A stretch of DNA of 64,000 bases from the NCBI RefSeq assembly GCF_048537545.1, contig NZ_CP183218.1. One strand, 5' to 3'. The notes below the pieces were generated by a model. That model did no database searches. It was given only the letters and a program-made list of their open reading frames with translations, and had not been told where the DNA came from. Below are positions 10,064 to 20,238 of the stretch, piece by piece (position 1 is the first letter of the stretch; every line of letters begins with the position of its first letter). The DNA comes from Chania fonticola_B (GTDB taxonomy: Bacteria > Pseudomonadota > Gammaproteobacteria > Enterobacterales > Enterobacteriaceae). The position numbers were made by a program, and so were the translations under genes.

Positions 10064-11521
10064 TCAGAACATCGGCTGTGCCATCTGCACCAGCGTAATC
10101 AGCGGCTGCGGGTAGATACCCAGCAACAGCACCAACGCGGCAGAGATCAGCACCACCACACCACCGGCGGTCAACGCCCAGTTGTTTGGCGTATCGCGAA
10201 CCAGCGTTTCCGGCGCGCTGAGGAACAGGCTGACGGTCACACGCAGGTAGTAGTACAAACCGATCGCACTACCCAGCACCACGGCACCGGTCAACCACCA
10301 CAGGTGAGCACTAACGCCCATCGCAATCACGAAGAACTTACCGATAAAGCCCAGCGTCATCGGGATACCGGCCAGGGAAAGCATCATCACTGTCATAACC
10401 GCTGACAGGATTGGCTTGTGCCAGAACAGGCCGCGATAGGAGAACAGCGAGTCCGCGTCCGGGCCACGGTACGGGCTGGACATCAGGCTAACCACACCGA
10501 AGGCACCCAGGCTGCTGAACAGGTAACCGGCCAGATACACCCCGGCGGTTTCCAGCGACAGCTGGTGGGTTTGCACCGCAACCAGCGCTACCAGCAGATA
10601 ACCCAGGTGAGCGATCGAGGAGTAACCCAGCAGTCGCTTGATGTTGGTCTGGCTGATCGCCATCAGGTTACCGAACAGGATCGAGCAGACGGCGATGATC
10701 GACAACACCATCCGCAGCGCTTCGTTGTCGGCAGCCGGTGCGTACAGGAACAGACGCATCACGACGGCGAAGATCGCAATCTTGCTGGCGGTAGCCAGAA
10801 AGGTTGAGACCGGCGCTGGCGCCCCTTGATACACATCCGGCGTCCACAGCTGGAAAGGTACCAGGGAGAGTTTGAAGCCCAGACCGACGATCATCATGCC
10901 CATGCCTGCCAGGATCAGCGGCTGATGCATCATGTTCTCCTGCATGCTTTTGCCCAGGCCTGCCAGTGACAGGTCACCGGATTCGGCATACAGCAGTGCC
11001 ATACCGAACAGCAGGAAGCTGGAGGCCGCCGCAGACAGCACCATGTACTTGATGGCCGCTTCCAGCGAACGCTTCTGGCGATAGGCATACCCTATCAGAC
11101 CAAACAGCGGCAGCGAGATCAGCTCAATACCCAGGAACAGTGAAGCCAGGTGGTTGGCGCTCGCCAGCAGAATGCCACCCATGGTAGCAATCAGCACCAG
11201 CAGGTAGAACTCTTCGCGGTTATCCGGGTAACCCACCAGCCATGGATAGGCAAAGGTACAGGTTGCCAGACTCGCCAGCACCACCAGCCCGGTGTAGAAC
11301 ATCGAGTAACCGTCAACCCGCACCAGCGGGGTGACGTCCATTGGGCCTACCTGGCCAACAAAGTAGAGTGAAAGCAGCGCCAGGTTAAGACCGATCACTG
11401 TCAGGGTGGCGTTGATAAAGTGGTCGCGTCGCCACGCAATGCACAGCATCACAACCACCACCGTCAATCCGACGATCAACAGCGGTAACAGTGCGATCAG
11501 TTGTTGAGGAGTTATTGTCAT
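10064..11521 (-). CDS. nuoN: NADH-quinone oxidoreductase subunit N
   Basis: A 485-residue antiporter-like membrane subunit of complex I with about 14 helices, matching E. coli NuoN throughout. It contains the conserved LFLGIELISLPLFGLIGYAY helix with its Glu, and the Lys-bearing helix (ATASKIAIFAVVMRLF) characteristic of proton-channel subunits N, M and L. It is the last gene of the operon, six bases after nuoM. It contributes to proton translocation in the inner membrane. Confidence 0.97.
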   Translation of the reverse strand: MTITPQQLIALLPLLIVGLTVVVVMLCIAWRRDHFINATLTVIGLNLALLSLYFVGQVGPMDVTPLVRVDGYSMFYTGLVVLASLATCTFAYPWLVGYPDNREEFYLLVLIATMGGILLASANHLASLFLGIELISLPLFGLIGYAYRQKRSLEAAIKYMVLSAAASSFLLFGMALLYAESGDLSLAGLGKSMQENMMHQPLILAGMGMMIVGLGFKLSLVPFQLWTPDVYQGAPAPVSTFLATASKIAIFAVVMRLFLYAPAADNEALRMVLSIIAVCSILFGNLMAISQTNIKRLLGYSSIAHLGYLLVALVAVQTHQLSLETAGVYLAGYLFSSLGAFGVVSLMSSPYRGPDADSLFSYRGLFWHKPILSAVMTVMMLSLAGIPMTLGFIGKFFVIAMGVSAHLWWLTGAVVLGSAIGLYYYLRVTVSLFLSAPETLVRDTPNNWALTAGGVVVLISAALVLLLGIYPQPLITLVQMAQPMF

Positions 11522-11527
11522 GGCGAA

Positions 11528-13057
11528 TTACGGCCTTGTTGTTGAAATTGCTGAAACTGACGGACCAAACCAGTGTTGCACGTTGCTCATCGCCGCACTT
11601 GAGGTATCGAGGATTGGCTGAGGATAGACACCCAGCAGCACCAGCAGTACCACCAACAGCAGAATGATAAACAGTTCACGTGCGGTCATGCCCGGCAACG
11701 GTTGATCAGATTTCGGGGTGCCGTAGTAGGCACGCTGCATCATGATCAACGAGTAAACCGAAGCAAACACCAGACCGAAGGTAGAAATCACGGTGATCAC
11801 TGGTACAACCTGGAAGCTGCCGAACAGGATCATGAATTCACCGACGAAGTTACCGGTACCCGGCATCCCCAGAGTTGCCACCGCGAAGAACAGTGACAGC
11901 GCAGGAAGGTACTTGATACGTCCCCACAGGCCGCCCATCTGACGCATATCGCGAGTGTGCAGACGTTCGTACAGCTGGCCACAGATGATGAACATACCAG
12001 CGGCAGACAAACCGTGGGCGATCATCTGGATAACCGCACCCTGGTAAGCCAGCTGGCTACCGGTGTAGATGGCGATCAGCACGAAGCCCATATGGGAAAC
12101 GGAGGTGTAGGCAATCAGACGTTTGATATCGGTCTGTGCGAACGCCATCCAGGCACCGTAGAAGATACCAATCACACCCAGCCACATGGCAATAGGAGCA
12201 AACTCGGCGGACGCGTTCGGGAACAGCGGCAGGCTGAAACGCAGCAGGCCGTAGGCCGCCGTCTTCAGCAAGATCCCCGCCAGGTCGACAGAACCCGCCG
12301 TTGGTGCCTGGCTATGCGCATCCGGCAACCAGCCGTGCAATGGCACCACCGGCATTTTCACCGCGAACGCGATGAAGAAGCCCAGCATCAACAGGTATTC
12401 AACGTTGTGCGACATTGGGGTTTTCAGCAGATCTTCGTAGTTGAAGGTCCACACGCCGGTCGCATTGTAGTGCACGAATACCAGGCCCAGGATCGCAATC
12501 AGCATCACCAGACCGCTGGCCTGGGTATAGATGAAGAACTTGGTTGCTGCGGTGATACGGGTTTTACCATCCGATGCTTTATGACCCCACAAGGCGATCA
12601 GGAAGTACATCGGCACCAGCATCATTTCCCAGAAGAAGAAGAACAGGAACAGGTCGATGGCCAGGAACACGCCAATCACGCCGCCCAGGATCCACAACAG
12701 GTTCAGGTGGAAGAAGCCCTGATACTTCTGGATTTCACGCCAGGAACAGAGGATCGCCAGCACGCCCAGGAAACCGGTCAGCACCACCATCAGCAGTGAC
12801 AGGCCGTCCAGCGCCAGGTGAATGCTGATGCCAAAGCGTGGGATCCACGGCAACATAAACTCAGACTGCCACTGCGGCATGCCCTGCGGTTTTATCAACG
12901 AATAGCCCCCCTGCAACCACAGTTGCAGAGAAAGCGCCAACGTCAGCCCCATTGCGATCAACGCTATCCAGCGCGGCGCCTTAGTACCGAAACGCTCGCA
13001 CTGCCAGCACAGCAGACCGCCGATAAAGGGGATAAGAATTAGCCAAGGTAATAGCAT
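11528..13057 (-). CDS. nuoM: NADH-quinone oxidoreductase subunit M
   Basis: A 509-residue antiporter-like subunit of the complex I membrane arm. Visible hallmarks are FFFFWEMMLVPMYFLIALWG with the essential Glu and MPVVPLHGWLPDAHSQAPTAGSV with the Lys-helix following. Length equals that of the E. coli protein. It is separated from nuoL by 98 bp that contain a strong hairpin, one of three long gaps in an otherwise tightly packed operon. Confidence 0.97.
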   Translation of the reverse strand: MLLPWLILIPFIGGLLCWQCERFGTKAPRWIALIAMGLTLALSLQLWLQGGYSLIKPQGMPQWQSEFMLPWIPRFGISIHLALDGLSLLMVVLTGFLGVLAILCSWREIQKYQGFFHLNLLWILGGVIGVFLAIDLFLFFFFWEMMLVPMYFLIALWGHKASDGKTRITAATKFFIYTQASGLVMLIAILGLVFVHYNATGVWTFNYEDLLKTPMSHNVEYLLMLGFFIAFAVKMPVVPLHGWLPDAHSQAPTAGSVDLAGILLKTAAYGLLRFSLPLFPNASAEFAPIAMWLGVIGIFYGAWMAFAQTDIKRLIAYTSVSHMGFVLIAIYTGSQLAYQGAVIQMIAHGLSAAGMFIICGQLYERLHTRDMRQMGGLWGRIKYLPALSLFFAVATLGMPGTGNFVGEFMILFGSFQVVPVITVISTFGLVFASVYSLIMMQRAYYGTPKSDQPLPGMTARELFIILLLVVLLVLLGVYPQPILDTSSAAMSNVQHWFGPSVSAISTTRP

Positions 13058-13102
13058 GGCGTTTTGTGTCCCTTATATGAATAATCTAAAAAACTTGTAT
13101 CG

Positions 13103-13123
13103 GGCCCTTGTTCGACAAGGGCC
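13103..13123 (-). other. intercistronic hairpin between nuoL and nuoM
   Basis: GGCCCTTGT and ACAAGGGCC form a perfect nine-base-pair stem around TCG. On the transcribed strand a T-run follows, but only after about nine other bases, so this is at best a weak terminator. An mRNA processing or stability element is as likely. It sits in the 98 bp gap where most nuo genes overlap or touch. Confidence 0.65.
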
Positions 13124-13155
13124 GAACCCAAAATGCGTCTGTTTAAATTATTCAG

Positions 13156-15003
13156 TTAAACCAAAATCAACAGAGCCAGTACCAGCACTGCACCCACACC
13201 CATAGACGCGATATACCAGCGGATCTGACCGTTCTCACTCACCGTCAGGCCACGGTTCCCCCAGCGGGAGAACAGCGCAGGCAGGTTCATCAGTGAGTTC
13301 AGCGGATCGCTTTGCAGCAGCTTGGCGATGCCCAGGTATGGCTTGACGAACACTTTGTCATACAGCCAGTCGAAGCCCCAGGCATGGAACCACCAGGTCG
13401 AGAAGAAACGACCCGGAGCGCTGTTCGCGATGCTGTTGACCAGGCGACGTTGGCCCAGCCACAGCGCAGCTGCCAGCAGGATCCCGACGATAGCGACCAC
13501 GCCAGAGGCGATCTCCAATGTCAGAACGCTGCCGTGTGCCAATTCGGTGGTTTCCGGCAGTACACCCTGCAACGGCGGCACAATCATCGCGCCGACGAAG
13601 GTGGACAGCACCATCAGCACCAACAGTGGCAGGTGGTGAGTAATACCTTTGCCCGCATGCGCTTTGATTTTCTCTTCGCCGTGGAACACGATGAAGATCA
13701 TGCGGAAGGTATACAGTGAGGTCATGAATGCACCAATCAGACCGGCAATCATCAGGTTGACGTGGCCGTTCGCCATGGCGCCCGCCAGGATTTCATCCTT
13801 ACTGAAGAAGCCAGCGGTGACGATAGGCAGAGCAGACAGCGCCGCGCCCCCCACCAGGAAGCACACATACACCAGCGGAATGCTCTTGCGCAGGCCACCC
13901 ATCTTGAAGATGTTCTGCTCATGATGACAGGCCAGGATAACTGAACCGGAGGACAGGAACAGCAGCGCCTTGAAGAACGCGTGAGTCATCAGGTGGAAGA
14001 TAGCCGCATCCCATGCCTGCACGCCCAGCGCCAGGAACATGTAGCCAATCTGGCTCATGGTGGAATAGGCAAGTACGCGTTTGATGTCGGTCTGCACCAG
14101 CGCGGCAAAGCCCGCCAGCAGCAGCGTAACGCCACCAATGATACCGACCAGATTCAGCACTTCCGGCGTCATCAGGAACAGGCCATGCATACGGGCAATC
14201 AGGTAGACACCTGCGGTAACCATGGTTGCGGCGTGGATCAAGGCAGATACCGGGGTTGGCCCCGCCATCGCATCTGCCAGCCAGGTTTGCAACGGCAGCT
14301 GAGCTGATTTACCGACTGCGCCACCCAGTAACATCAGGGTTGCCCAGGTCAATGCCGTATCGCCAACCGCCAGTTTCTGCGGTGCCAGCACCATCAGTTC
14401 ACGGATGTTCAGCGTACCCAGCTCGTGGTACAGGATGAACAGCGCAATGGCCAGGAACACGTCGCCCACGCGGGTAACGATGAAGGCTTTCATCGCCGCC
14501 GCGCCGTTGGCCGGATCTTTGTAGTAGAAACCGATCAACAGATAGCTGCACAGGCCCACGCCTTCCCAACCCAGGTACATCAGCAGCAGGTTGTCTGCCA
14601 GTACCAATACCACCATGCTGGCAATAAACAGGTTGGTGTAAGCGAAGAAGCGGGAGTAGCCCTCTTCCCCACGCATGTACCAGGAAGCATACATGTGGAT
14701 CAGGAAGCCAACGCCGGTCACTACCGACAGCATGGTCAGGGACAGGCCGTCCAGCACCAGGGTAACGCCGACGTTAAAGTCGCCAACGCTCATCCAGTTC
14801 CACAGGCTTTGCTCATACAGCTGCACGCCAGCGGCCTTTTGGCCCAGGAAATCAATCGCCACATACACCGTGACCAGTGCCGCCAGGCCAATCGACCCTA
14901 CGCCAACGGTCGCCGCGGTGTTTTCAGACCAGCGGCCACGGGAAAATGCCAACAGCAGGAACCCGATCAGCGGTAGCAGAATAGTTAAATATAATAGGTT
15001 CAT
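13156..15003 (-). CDS. nuoL: NADH-quinone oxidoreductase subunit L
   Basis: A 615-residue distal antiporter-like subunit. The sequence has NLLLMYLGWEGVGLCSYLLIGF with the channel Glu, the AQLPLQTWLADAMAGPTPVS motif, and the C-terminal part that forms the long lateral helix of complex I, ending in a last transmembrane helix. Its ATG overlaps the nuoK stop (ATGA), indicating translational coupling. Near-identical to the E. coli subunit in length and motifs. Confidence 0.97.
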   Translation of the reverse strand: MNLLYLTILLPLIGFLLLAFSRGRWSENTAATVGVGSIGLAALVTVYVAIDFLGQKAAGVQLYEQSLWNWMSVGDFNVGVTLVLDGLSLTMLSVVTGVGFLIHMYASWYMRGEEGYSRFFAYTNLFIASMVVLVLADNLLLMYLGWEGVGLCSYLLIGFYYKDPANGAAAMKAFIVTRVGDVFLAIALFILYHELGTLNIRELMVLAPQKLAVGDTALTWATLMLLGGAVGKSAQLPLQTWLADAMAGPTPVSALIHAATMVTAGVYLIARMHGLFLMTPEVLNLVGIIGGVTLLLAGFAALVQTDIKRVLAYSTMSQIGYMFLALGVQAWDAAIFHLMTHAFFKALLFLSSGSVILACHHEQNIFKMGGLRKSIPLVYVCFLVGGAALSALPIVTAGFFSKDEILAGAMANGHVNLMIAGLIGAFMTSLYTFRMIFIVFHGEEKIKAHAGKGITHHLPLLVLMVLSTFVGAMIVPPLQGVLPETTELAHGSVLTLEIASGVVAIVGILLAAALWLGQRRLVNSIANSAPGRFFSTWWFHAWGFDWLYDKVFVKPYLGIAKLLQSDPLNSLMNLPALFSRWGNRGLTVSENGQIRWYIASMGVGAVLVLALLILV

Positions 15004-15302
15004 CCGCGCATCTCACTGACAGTGTCAATATCCAGGGTATGCCGACGACGGTAGAGCTGTAGCAGCAACGCCAGGCCGATACTGGCCTCGGCTGCCGCCA
15101 GGCTGATGGCCAGGATGTACATCACCTGCCCGTCGGTTTGGCCCCAATAGCTACCCGCCACGATAAACGCCAACGCCGCAGCGTTGATCATCACTTCCAG
15201 ACTGATCAGCATAAACAGCAGGTTACGGCGTAGCATCAAGCCAGTCAGCCCCAGGACGAACAGGATCGCCGCCAGGATCAGCCCATGTTGAAGAGGGATC
15301 AT
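15000..15302 (-). CDS. nuoK: NADH-quinone oxidoreductase subunit K
   Basis: A 100-residue protein with three membrane helices and the two buried glutamates of the family in SLEVMINAAALAF and AAAEASIGLALLL, which lie on the proton path. Its start overlaps the nuoJ stop and its stop overlaps the nuoL start, each by the four bases ATGA. Full length for the family. Confidence 0.97.
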   Translation of the reverse strand: MIPLQHGLILAAILFVLGLTGLMLRRNLLFMLISLEVMINAAALAFIVAGSYWGQTDGQVMYILAISLAAAEASIGLALLLQLYRRRHTLDIDTVSEMRG

Positions 15303-15859
15303 GCTTGGTCCTCCGATTTTCTTTTCGCCATTTCGCTGCTTGCCGGGGTATTGCTGAACACTTCACCCGGTTTGTGCTCACGACCAATGTGGAAGGCAAC
15401 GACCAGGCCCGCCAACAGCAGCATTGAAGCCAGCTCAACCGCCAGCACGTAAGGACCAAACAGGCTGATCCCAACCGCTTTAGCATCCACCATTTCACCG
15501 GTGATGCCCTGATCGGACACGCTGCGGATCGCCACAATCAGCACCACCAGCAAGATCAGTGACAGCAGACCAGGGCCAATCCAGACGGCAGGCTTCAGCC
15601 AGTCGCGCTCTTGCTGCTGCACCGCGTTGCCGAGGTTGAGCATCATGACCACGAACACGAACAGCACCATAATGGCACCGGCGTAGACGATGATTTCCAG
15701 AGCACCCGCAAAATAGGCACCCAGTGAGAAAAAGACTGCCGAGATCGCCAGTAAAGAGACGATCAGATACAGCAGCGCATGCACAGGATTGGTATGCGAA
15801 ATGACGCGAATGGTCGCGATAATCGCAATGAACCCTGCCAGATAAAAGGCAATTTCCAT
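15299..15859 (-). CDS. nuoJ: NADH-quinone oxidoreductase subunit J
   Basis: A 186-residue membrane subunit beginning MEIAFYLAGFIAIIATIRVI. The open frame reaches 28 codons further upstream, but that part lies inside nuoI, and AAGGAG precedes the ATG at 15859, fixing the start. The third helix (YFAGALEIIVYAGAIMVLFVFVV) is the conserved NuoJ helix that flips during coupling. It overlaps nuoK by four bases. Confidence 0.97.
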   Translation of the reverse strand: MEIAFYLAGFIAIIATIRVISHTNPVHALLYLIVSLLAISAVFFSLGAYFAGALEIIVYAGAIMVLFVFVVMMLNLGNAVQQQERDWLKPAVWIGPGLLSLILLVVLIVAIRSVSDQGITGEMVDAKAVGISLFGPYVLAVELASMLLLAGLVVAFHIGREHKPGEVFSNTPASSEMAKRKSEDQA

Positions 15860-15872
15860 GCTTGCTGGCTCC

Positions 15873-16415
15873 TTAAGGCAACAGACCTTTGACGTCGATC
15901 GGTTTGGCTTCGTTTTCGGCTTCGCCTTTGGCTTTGCCGTCAATCGCCATACCGGCCATCCGGTAGAAGTTATATTCCGGATATTTACCCGGCCCCGAGA
16001 TCAACAGATCTTCTTTTTCGTACACCAGATCCTGGCGCTTGAACTCACCCATTTCGAAATCCGGCGTCAGCTGGATCGCGGTAGTTGGGCAAGCTTCTTC
16101 GCACAGACCGCAGAAAATGCAGCGTGAGAAGTTGATGCGGAAAAATTCCGGATACCAGCGGCCATCTTTCTGCTCTGCTTTTTGCAGGGAGATACAGCCA
16201 ACCGGACAGGCAACCGCACACAGGTTACAGGCTACGCAGCGCTCTTCTCCGTCCGGATCGCGCGTCAGCACGATGCGGCCACGGTAGCGGGGCGGCAGGT
16301 AAACCGGTTCTTCCGGATACATCTGGGTTTCGCGTTTGGCGAAGGCGTGTAGGCCAATCATCCAAAGGCTGCGCACCTGGGTGCCGAAACCAACCACTAA
16401 CTCTTTCAATGTCAT
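15873..16415 (-). CDS. nuoI: NADH-quinone oxidoreductase subunit I (two [4Fe-4S] clusters)
   Basis: A 180-residue ferredoxin-like subunit of the connecting arm. Two complete cluster motifs are visible, CVACNLCAVACPVGC and CIFCGLCEEACP, which bind clusters N6a and N6b and pass electrons to NuoB. The short amphipathic N-terminus anchors it to the membrane arm. The operon position between nuoH and nuoJ is standard; the gaps are 14 and 13 bases. Confidence 0.97.
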   Translation of the reverse strand: MTLKELVVGFGTQVRSLWMIGLHAFAKRETQMYPEEPVYLPPRYRGRIVLTRDPDGEERCVACNLCAVACPVGCISLQKAEQKDGRWYPEFFRINFSRCIFCGLCEEACPTTAIQLTPDFEMGEFKRQDLVYEKEDLLISGPGKYPEYNFYRMAGMAIDGKAKGEAENEAKPIDVKGLLP

Positions 16416-16429
16416 GGTTTATTCACCCC

Positions 16430-17407
16430 TTATTGAGCGTTGTACAAAATGACCGCGGCGGTTGCCAGCAGGTTCAGCAGCGTCAACGGCAGGCAAATTT
16501 TCCAGCCGAAAGACATCACCTGGTCATAACGCGGACGCGGCAACGAAGCACGGATCAGAATGAACATCACCATGAAGAAGGCCGTTTTCAGTGCGAACCA
16601 GATGAATGGCGGCAGGAATGGACCCTGCCAACCGCCGAAGAACAACGTCACAATCAGGGCGGACACGGTCACGATACCGATGTATTCCCCCACGAAGAAC
16701 AGACCGAATTTCATACCGGAATATTCAATGTGGTAACCGTCGGCCAGTTCCTGCTCGGCTTCCGGCTGGTCAAATGGGTGGCGGTGACATACCGCCACAC
16801 CGGCAATCGCAAAGGTAATGAAACCAAAGAATTGCGGAATGACGTTCCAGATGTGCGCCTGTGATTCAACAATCGCCTGCATGTTGAACGAGTCGGCTTG
16901 CGCCACCACGCCCAGCACGGACAGGCCGAGGAACACTTCGTAGCTCAGGGTTTGTGCCGAAGCACGCATCGCCCCTAACAGCGAGTATTTGTTGTTACTG
17001 GACCAGCCGGCGAACAGCACGGCATACACCGCCAGGCCAGCCATCATCAGGAAGAACAGAATACCGATGTTGAGATCGGCCACCGACCAGGTCGGGCTGA
17101 CCGGCACGATGGCAAAGGCCAACAGCAGCGAGGTAAAGGCAATCACCGGGGCCAGCGTAAAGATCATGCGGTCGGCGAAGGTCGGAACCCAGTCTTCTTT
17201 GAAGAACATTTTGATCATGTCGGCGACCAGCTGCAGCGAACCGCCCCAGCCGACACGGTTTGGCCCGTAACGGTTCTGGAACAGCCCCAGCAGACGACGT
17301 TCGCCGAAGCTCATAAACGCCCCGCAGGTGACCACGACCAACAGGATCACCACCGCTTTCAACACGGCGATCAGGATGTCGATCACCTCAGGTGTCAACC
17401 AGCTCAT
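16430..17407 (-). CDS. nuoH: NADH-quinone oxidoreductase subunit H
   Basis: A 325-residue, eight-helix subunit that forms much of the quinone-binding chamber. Conserved runs include GERRLLGLFQNRYGPNRVGW and FDQPEAEQELADGYHIEYSG, whose acidic loop links quinone reduction to proton pumping. Its start overlaps the nuoG stop by four bases. One small oddity is CHRHPFDQPEAEQ, where other enterics commonly read TPFDLPEAEQ; this could be true variation or a local sequence difference. Confidence 0.96.
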   Translation of the reverse strand: MSWLTPEVIDILIAVLKAVVILLVVVTCGAFMSFGERRLLGLFQNRYGPNRVGWGGSLQLVADMIKMFFKEDWVPTFADRMIFTLAPVIAFTSLLLAFAIVPVSPTWSVADLNIGILFFLMMAGLAVYAVLFAGWSSNNKYSLLGAMRASAQTLSYEVFLGLSVLGVVAQADSFNMQAIVESQAHIWNVIPQFFGFITFAIAGVAVCHRHPFDQPEAEQELADGYHIEYSGMKFGLFFVGEYIGIVTVSALIVTLFFGGWQGPFLPPFIWFALKTAFFMVMFILIRASLPRPRYDQVMSFGWKICLPLTLLNLLATAAVILYNAQ

Positions 17408-20139
17408 AGTGCCGCCTCCCGCAGATTTTCAACCTTCGCACCCACCAATACCGGCGGGATCCCTGGCAAGCCGAGCGGCAAACCAACCTGGCCTTGGCTC
17501 AGGGTTTCACTCAGGCGTACCGGCAAACGCAGCGTTTGACCTGCACAGCTGAACTCGACCCAGGCACCGGCATTGACACCCAACTGTGCGGCATCGGCAA
17601 CGTTGATCATCACGTAGGCCTGAGGCATACGCTGCTGGATCACTTCGGAGCGCTGTGACATTTCGTCACTGCCAAACAGGTGGTAATACGGCGCAACACG
17701 CCAGCCTTCGGCTTTGAACGCCGTAGGGATAGCGGTGAAGTAACCGAGGTTGCCCTCCCCTGCTTCGATCAGGCGGATACCCGGATCGCCATGGCGCAGT
17801 TTGCCACCCACTTCGGCCTGGAACTTGTTCCATGCCTGCGGTGAGTTCCAACCTGGTGCCCAGGCAAATGGGATCTGCTGACGGTCAGCCAGCGGGCTGT
17901 TGTTCCCTTCCATCGAGAAGGCGAACATGGTGTCTTTATCTTGCGGCTGACGCGGTTCATGCACGCTGATATCGGCACGCATCGCGGTGCGGCCACTGTA
18001 GCGGTGCGGTGAACGGGCCAGTTTCTGACCACGGATGCGGAAGGTCGCATCTGGGGCAGCTTCGACAATACCTTGCAACTGCGGCAATGCGCTCACGCAG
18101 GCGGCAATCACGTCATCGAGCTGGGTCCAGTCAACCTGGCGGCTGGTGTAGGTGGAATGCAGCGAGTGCATCCAACGCCAGCTTTCCAACATCACGCTGT
18201 AGATATTTTTCTTGGCATCATCGTAATAAGCCGGGTCGTAGACCTGGAAGAAGCGCTGTGCGCGGCCTTCCTGGCTGACCAAGGTCCCATCGCTCTCTGC
18301 AAAACTGGCCGCAGACAGGATCAGGTTGGCTTTGTCCATGATGGCGGTGCGCTGGTGATCGGCAACGATCAGGTTACTGATCTTGGCCAATGCGGCATCC
18401 ACTTTGGCCGCAGGGGCGTGACGATAGAGATCGTTTTCCATCACGATGGCGGTATCAGCGGCACCACTTTCCAACTGCACCAGTGCCTCGTCCAGCGAGC
18501 CACCACCAATCATCGCCAAGCCCATGCTGTTGGCAGCGGCGGCAACGAAGGTGATGCCGACATTGGCACCGCGACCTTTCAACGCCTTGGCAATGTTGGC
18601 CGCAGCTTCAATGATCGCTGTGCTACCCGCATTGCTGCCGGTGATGATCAAGGGTTTCTGCGCACCGGCCAGGGCCTGCACGATCACATCGATTTTCTTG
18701 TTCAGATCTTCGGCCAGATCGGTCACCGCCGGCGCGGACTCATCCAGCGCGTGGGCAATGGCGAAGCCTAAACGGGCTTGCTCATCCACCGGCGCACGGT
18801 AGTTCCAGGCGGCGATGTCGTCCAGACGGGTGTTATCAACGTTAGTGACGAACAGCGGGTGTTTGGCGTGCTGGCCGATCGTTTGCACCGCCGCGATCTG
18901 CCAATCGGCGACGCGATGTGCCGCAGCCATCGCGCGGGCTTTCCCTTTCACCGCCTGACGTACCGACAGCGCGATACGAGCGCCGGTCTGGGTCAAATCT
19001 TCACCCAGTACCAACACCGCGTCGTAGCTTTCGATTTCACGCAGGTTAGGCGTATAAACGCCGCTGTTTTTCAACACGTTGAGCATCAGGTCCAGGCGCT
19101 GTTGTTCAGCCTGATTGATGCCGGTATAGAAGTTCTCGGCGCCGACCAGTTCACGCAACGCAAAGTTGCTTTCCAGGCTGGCACGCGGTGAACCGATACC
19201 GATGGTTTTGTTGGCCTGACGCAGAATATCTGCCGCGCCCTGCATCGCCTGTTCGGCGTTCAGGGTGATCCAGTCGTTGCCACGCAGTTGCTGCGGCTGA
19301 CGAGGGCGATCTTTCTGGTTCACATAGCCATAACCAAAGCGGCCGCGGTCACACAGGAAATAGTGGTTCACGCTGCCGTTGTAACGGTTTTCGATACGGC
19401 GCAGTTCGCCATAGCGCTCACCTGGGCTGGTGTTACAGCCGATGCTGCACTGCTGGCAGATGCTCGGGGCAAACTGCATGTCCCACTTACGGTTGTAACG
19501 CTCGGAGTGGGTTTTGTCGGTGAATACGCCGGTTGGGCACACTTCTACCAGGTTACCGGAGAACTCGCTTTCCAGCGTGCCGCTTTCCGGACGACCGAAA
19601 TAGACGTTGTCGTGCGCGCCGTAGACACCAAAATCGGTGCCATCCGCGTAGTCTTTGTAGTAACGCACACAACGGTAACAGGCGATGCAGCGGTTCATCT
19701 CGTGCGAGATAAATGGCCCCAGTTCCTGATTGTTGTGGGTGCGCTTACTGAAGCGATATTTACGGAAGCTGTGGCCGGTCATTACTGTCATATCTTGCAG
19801 GTGACAGTTACCGCCCTCTTCACATACCGGACAGTCGTGCGGGTGGTTGGTCATCAACCACTCGACCACGCTTTCACGGAACTGTTTGGCTTCTGCGTCA
19901 TCGATGGAAATAAAGGTTCCATCGGATGCCGGTGTCATACAGGACATCACCAAACGGCCACGCGTATCGTCCGCGTTTTGGTATTGCTTTACCGCACATT
20001 GGCGGCAAGCGCCGACGCTTCCAAGCGCCGGATGCCAGCAAAAGTAAGGAATATCGAGGCCGAGGGAGAGACACGCCTGCAACAGGTTGTCGGCTCCATC
20101 TACGTCGTATTCTTTGCCGTCTACATGAATCGTAGCCAT
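17404..20139 (-). CDS. nuoG: NADH-quinone oxidoreductase subunit G
   Basis: A 911-residue peripheral subunit. The N-terminus carries the [2Fe-2S] ligands (CWHPALGSVGACRQC and a later C), then HDCPVCEEGGNC, CIACYRCVRYYKD and CQQCSIGC for the [4Fe-4S] clusters including N7, followed by a molybdopterin-oxidoreductase-like domain without known cofactor use. The start is set at 20139 (MATIHVDGKEYD) and not at 20187: GGAAG lies ten bases before it, and the E. coli protein starts there. The frame upstream runs into a hairpin-containing gap after nuoF. Confidence 0.97.
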   Translation of the reverse strand: MATIHVDGKEYDVDGADNLLQACLSLGLDIPYFCWHPALGSVGACRQCAVKQYQNADDTRGRLVMSCMTPASDGTFISIDDAEAKQFRESVVEWLMTNHPHDCPVCEEGGNCHLQDMTVMTGHSFRKYRFSKRTHNNQELGPFISHEMNRCIACYRCVRYYKDYADGTDFGVYGAHDNVYFGRPESGTLESEFSGNLVEVCPTGVFTDKTHSERYNRKWDMQFAPSICQQCSIGCNTSPGERYGELRRIENRYNGSVNHYFLCDRGRFGYGYVNQKDRPRQPQQLRGNDWITLNAEQAMQGAADILRQANKTIGIGSPRASLESNFALRELVGAENFYTGINQAEQQRLDLMLNVLKNSGVYTPNLREIESYDAVLVLGEDLTQTGARIALSVRQAVKGKARAMAAAHRVADWQIAAVQTIGQHAKHPLFVTNVDNTRLDDIAAWNYRAPVDEQARLGFAIAHALDESAPAVTDLAEDLNKKIDVIVQALAGAQKPLIITGSNAGSTAIIEAAANIAKALKGRGANVGITFVAAAANSMGLAMIGGGSLDEALVQLESGAADTAIVMENDLYRHAPAAKVDAALAKISNLIVADHQRTAIMDKANLILSAASFAESDGTLVSQEGRAQRFFQVYDPAYYDDAKKNIYSVMLESWRWMHSLHSTYTSRQVDWTQLDDVIAACVSALPQLQGIVEAAPDATFRIRGQKLARSPHRYSGRTAMRADISVHEPRQPQDKDTMFAFSMEGNNSPLADRQQIPFAWAPGWNSPQAWNKFQAEVGGKLRHGDPGIRLIEAGEGNLGYFTAIPTAFKAEGWRVAPYYHLFGSDEMSQRSEVIQQRMPQAYVMINVADAAQLGVNAGAWVEFSCAGQTLRLPVRLSETLSQGQVGLPLGLPGIPPVLVGAKVENLREAAL

Positions 20140-20159
20140 AGTCAGCATGCTTCCAAGTG

Positions 20160-20178
20160 GCCTGCCCATAAGGCAGGC
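20160..20178 (-). other. intercistronic hairpin between nuoF and nuoG
   Basis: GCCTGCC (20160-20166) and GGCAGGC (20172-20178) form a seven-base-pair stem around a five-base loop in the 99 bp gap between nuoF and nuoG, about 20 bases before the nuoG start. No T-run follows, so termination is unlikely; an effect on mRNA stability or on nuoG translation is possible. Confidence 0.55.
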
Positions 20179-20238
20179 GTTAATCAAAAATTCTGGCCGT
20201 GTTTCGGGGCGCGCTCACCGCACCCAGGCAAAGCAGGA

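Noticed and set aside
18073..18771. 232-codon antisense frame inside nuoG
   Set aside because: Shadow of nuoG codon use.
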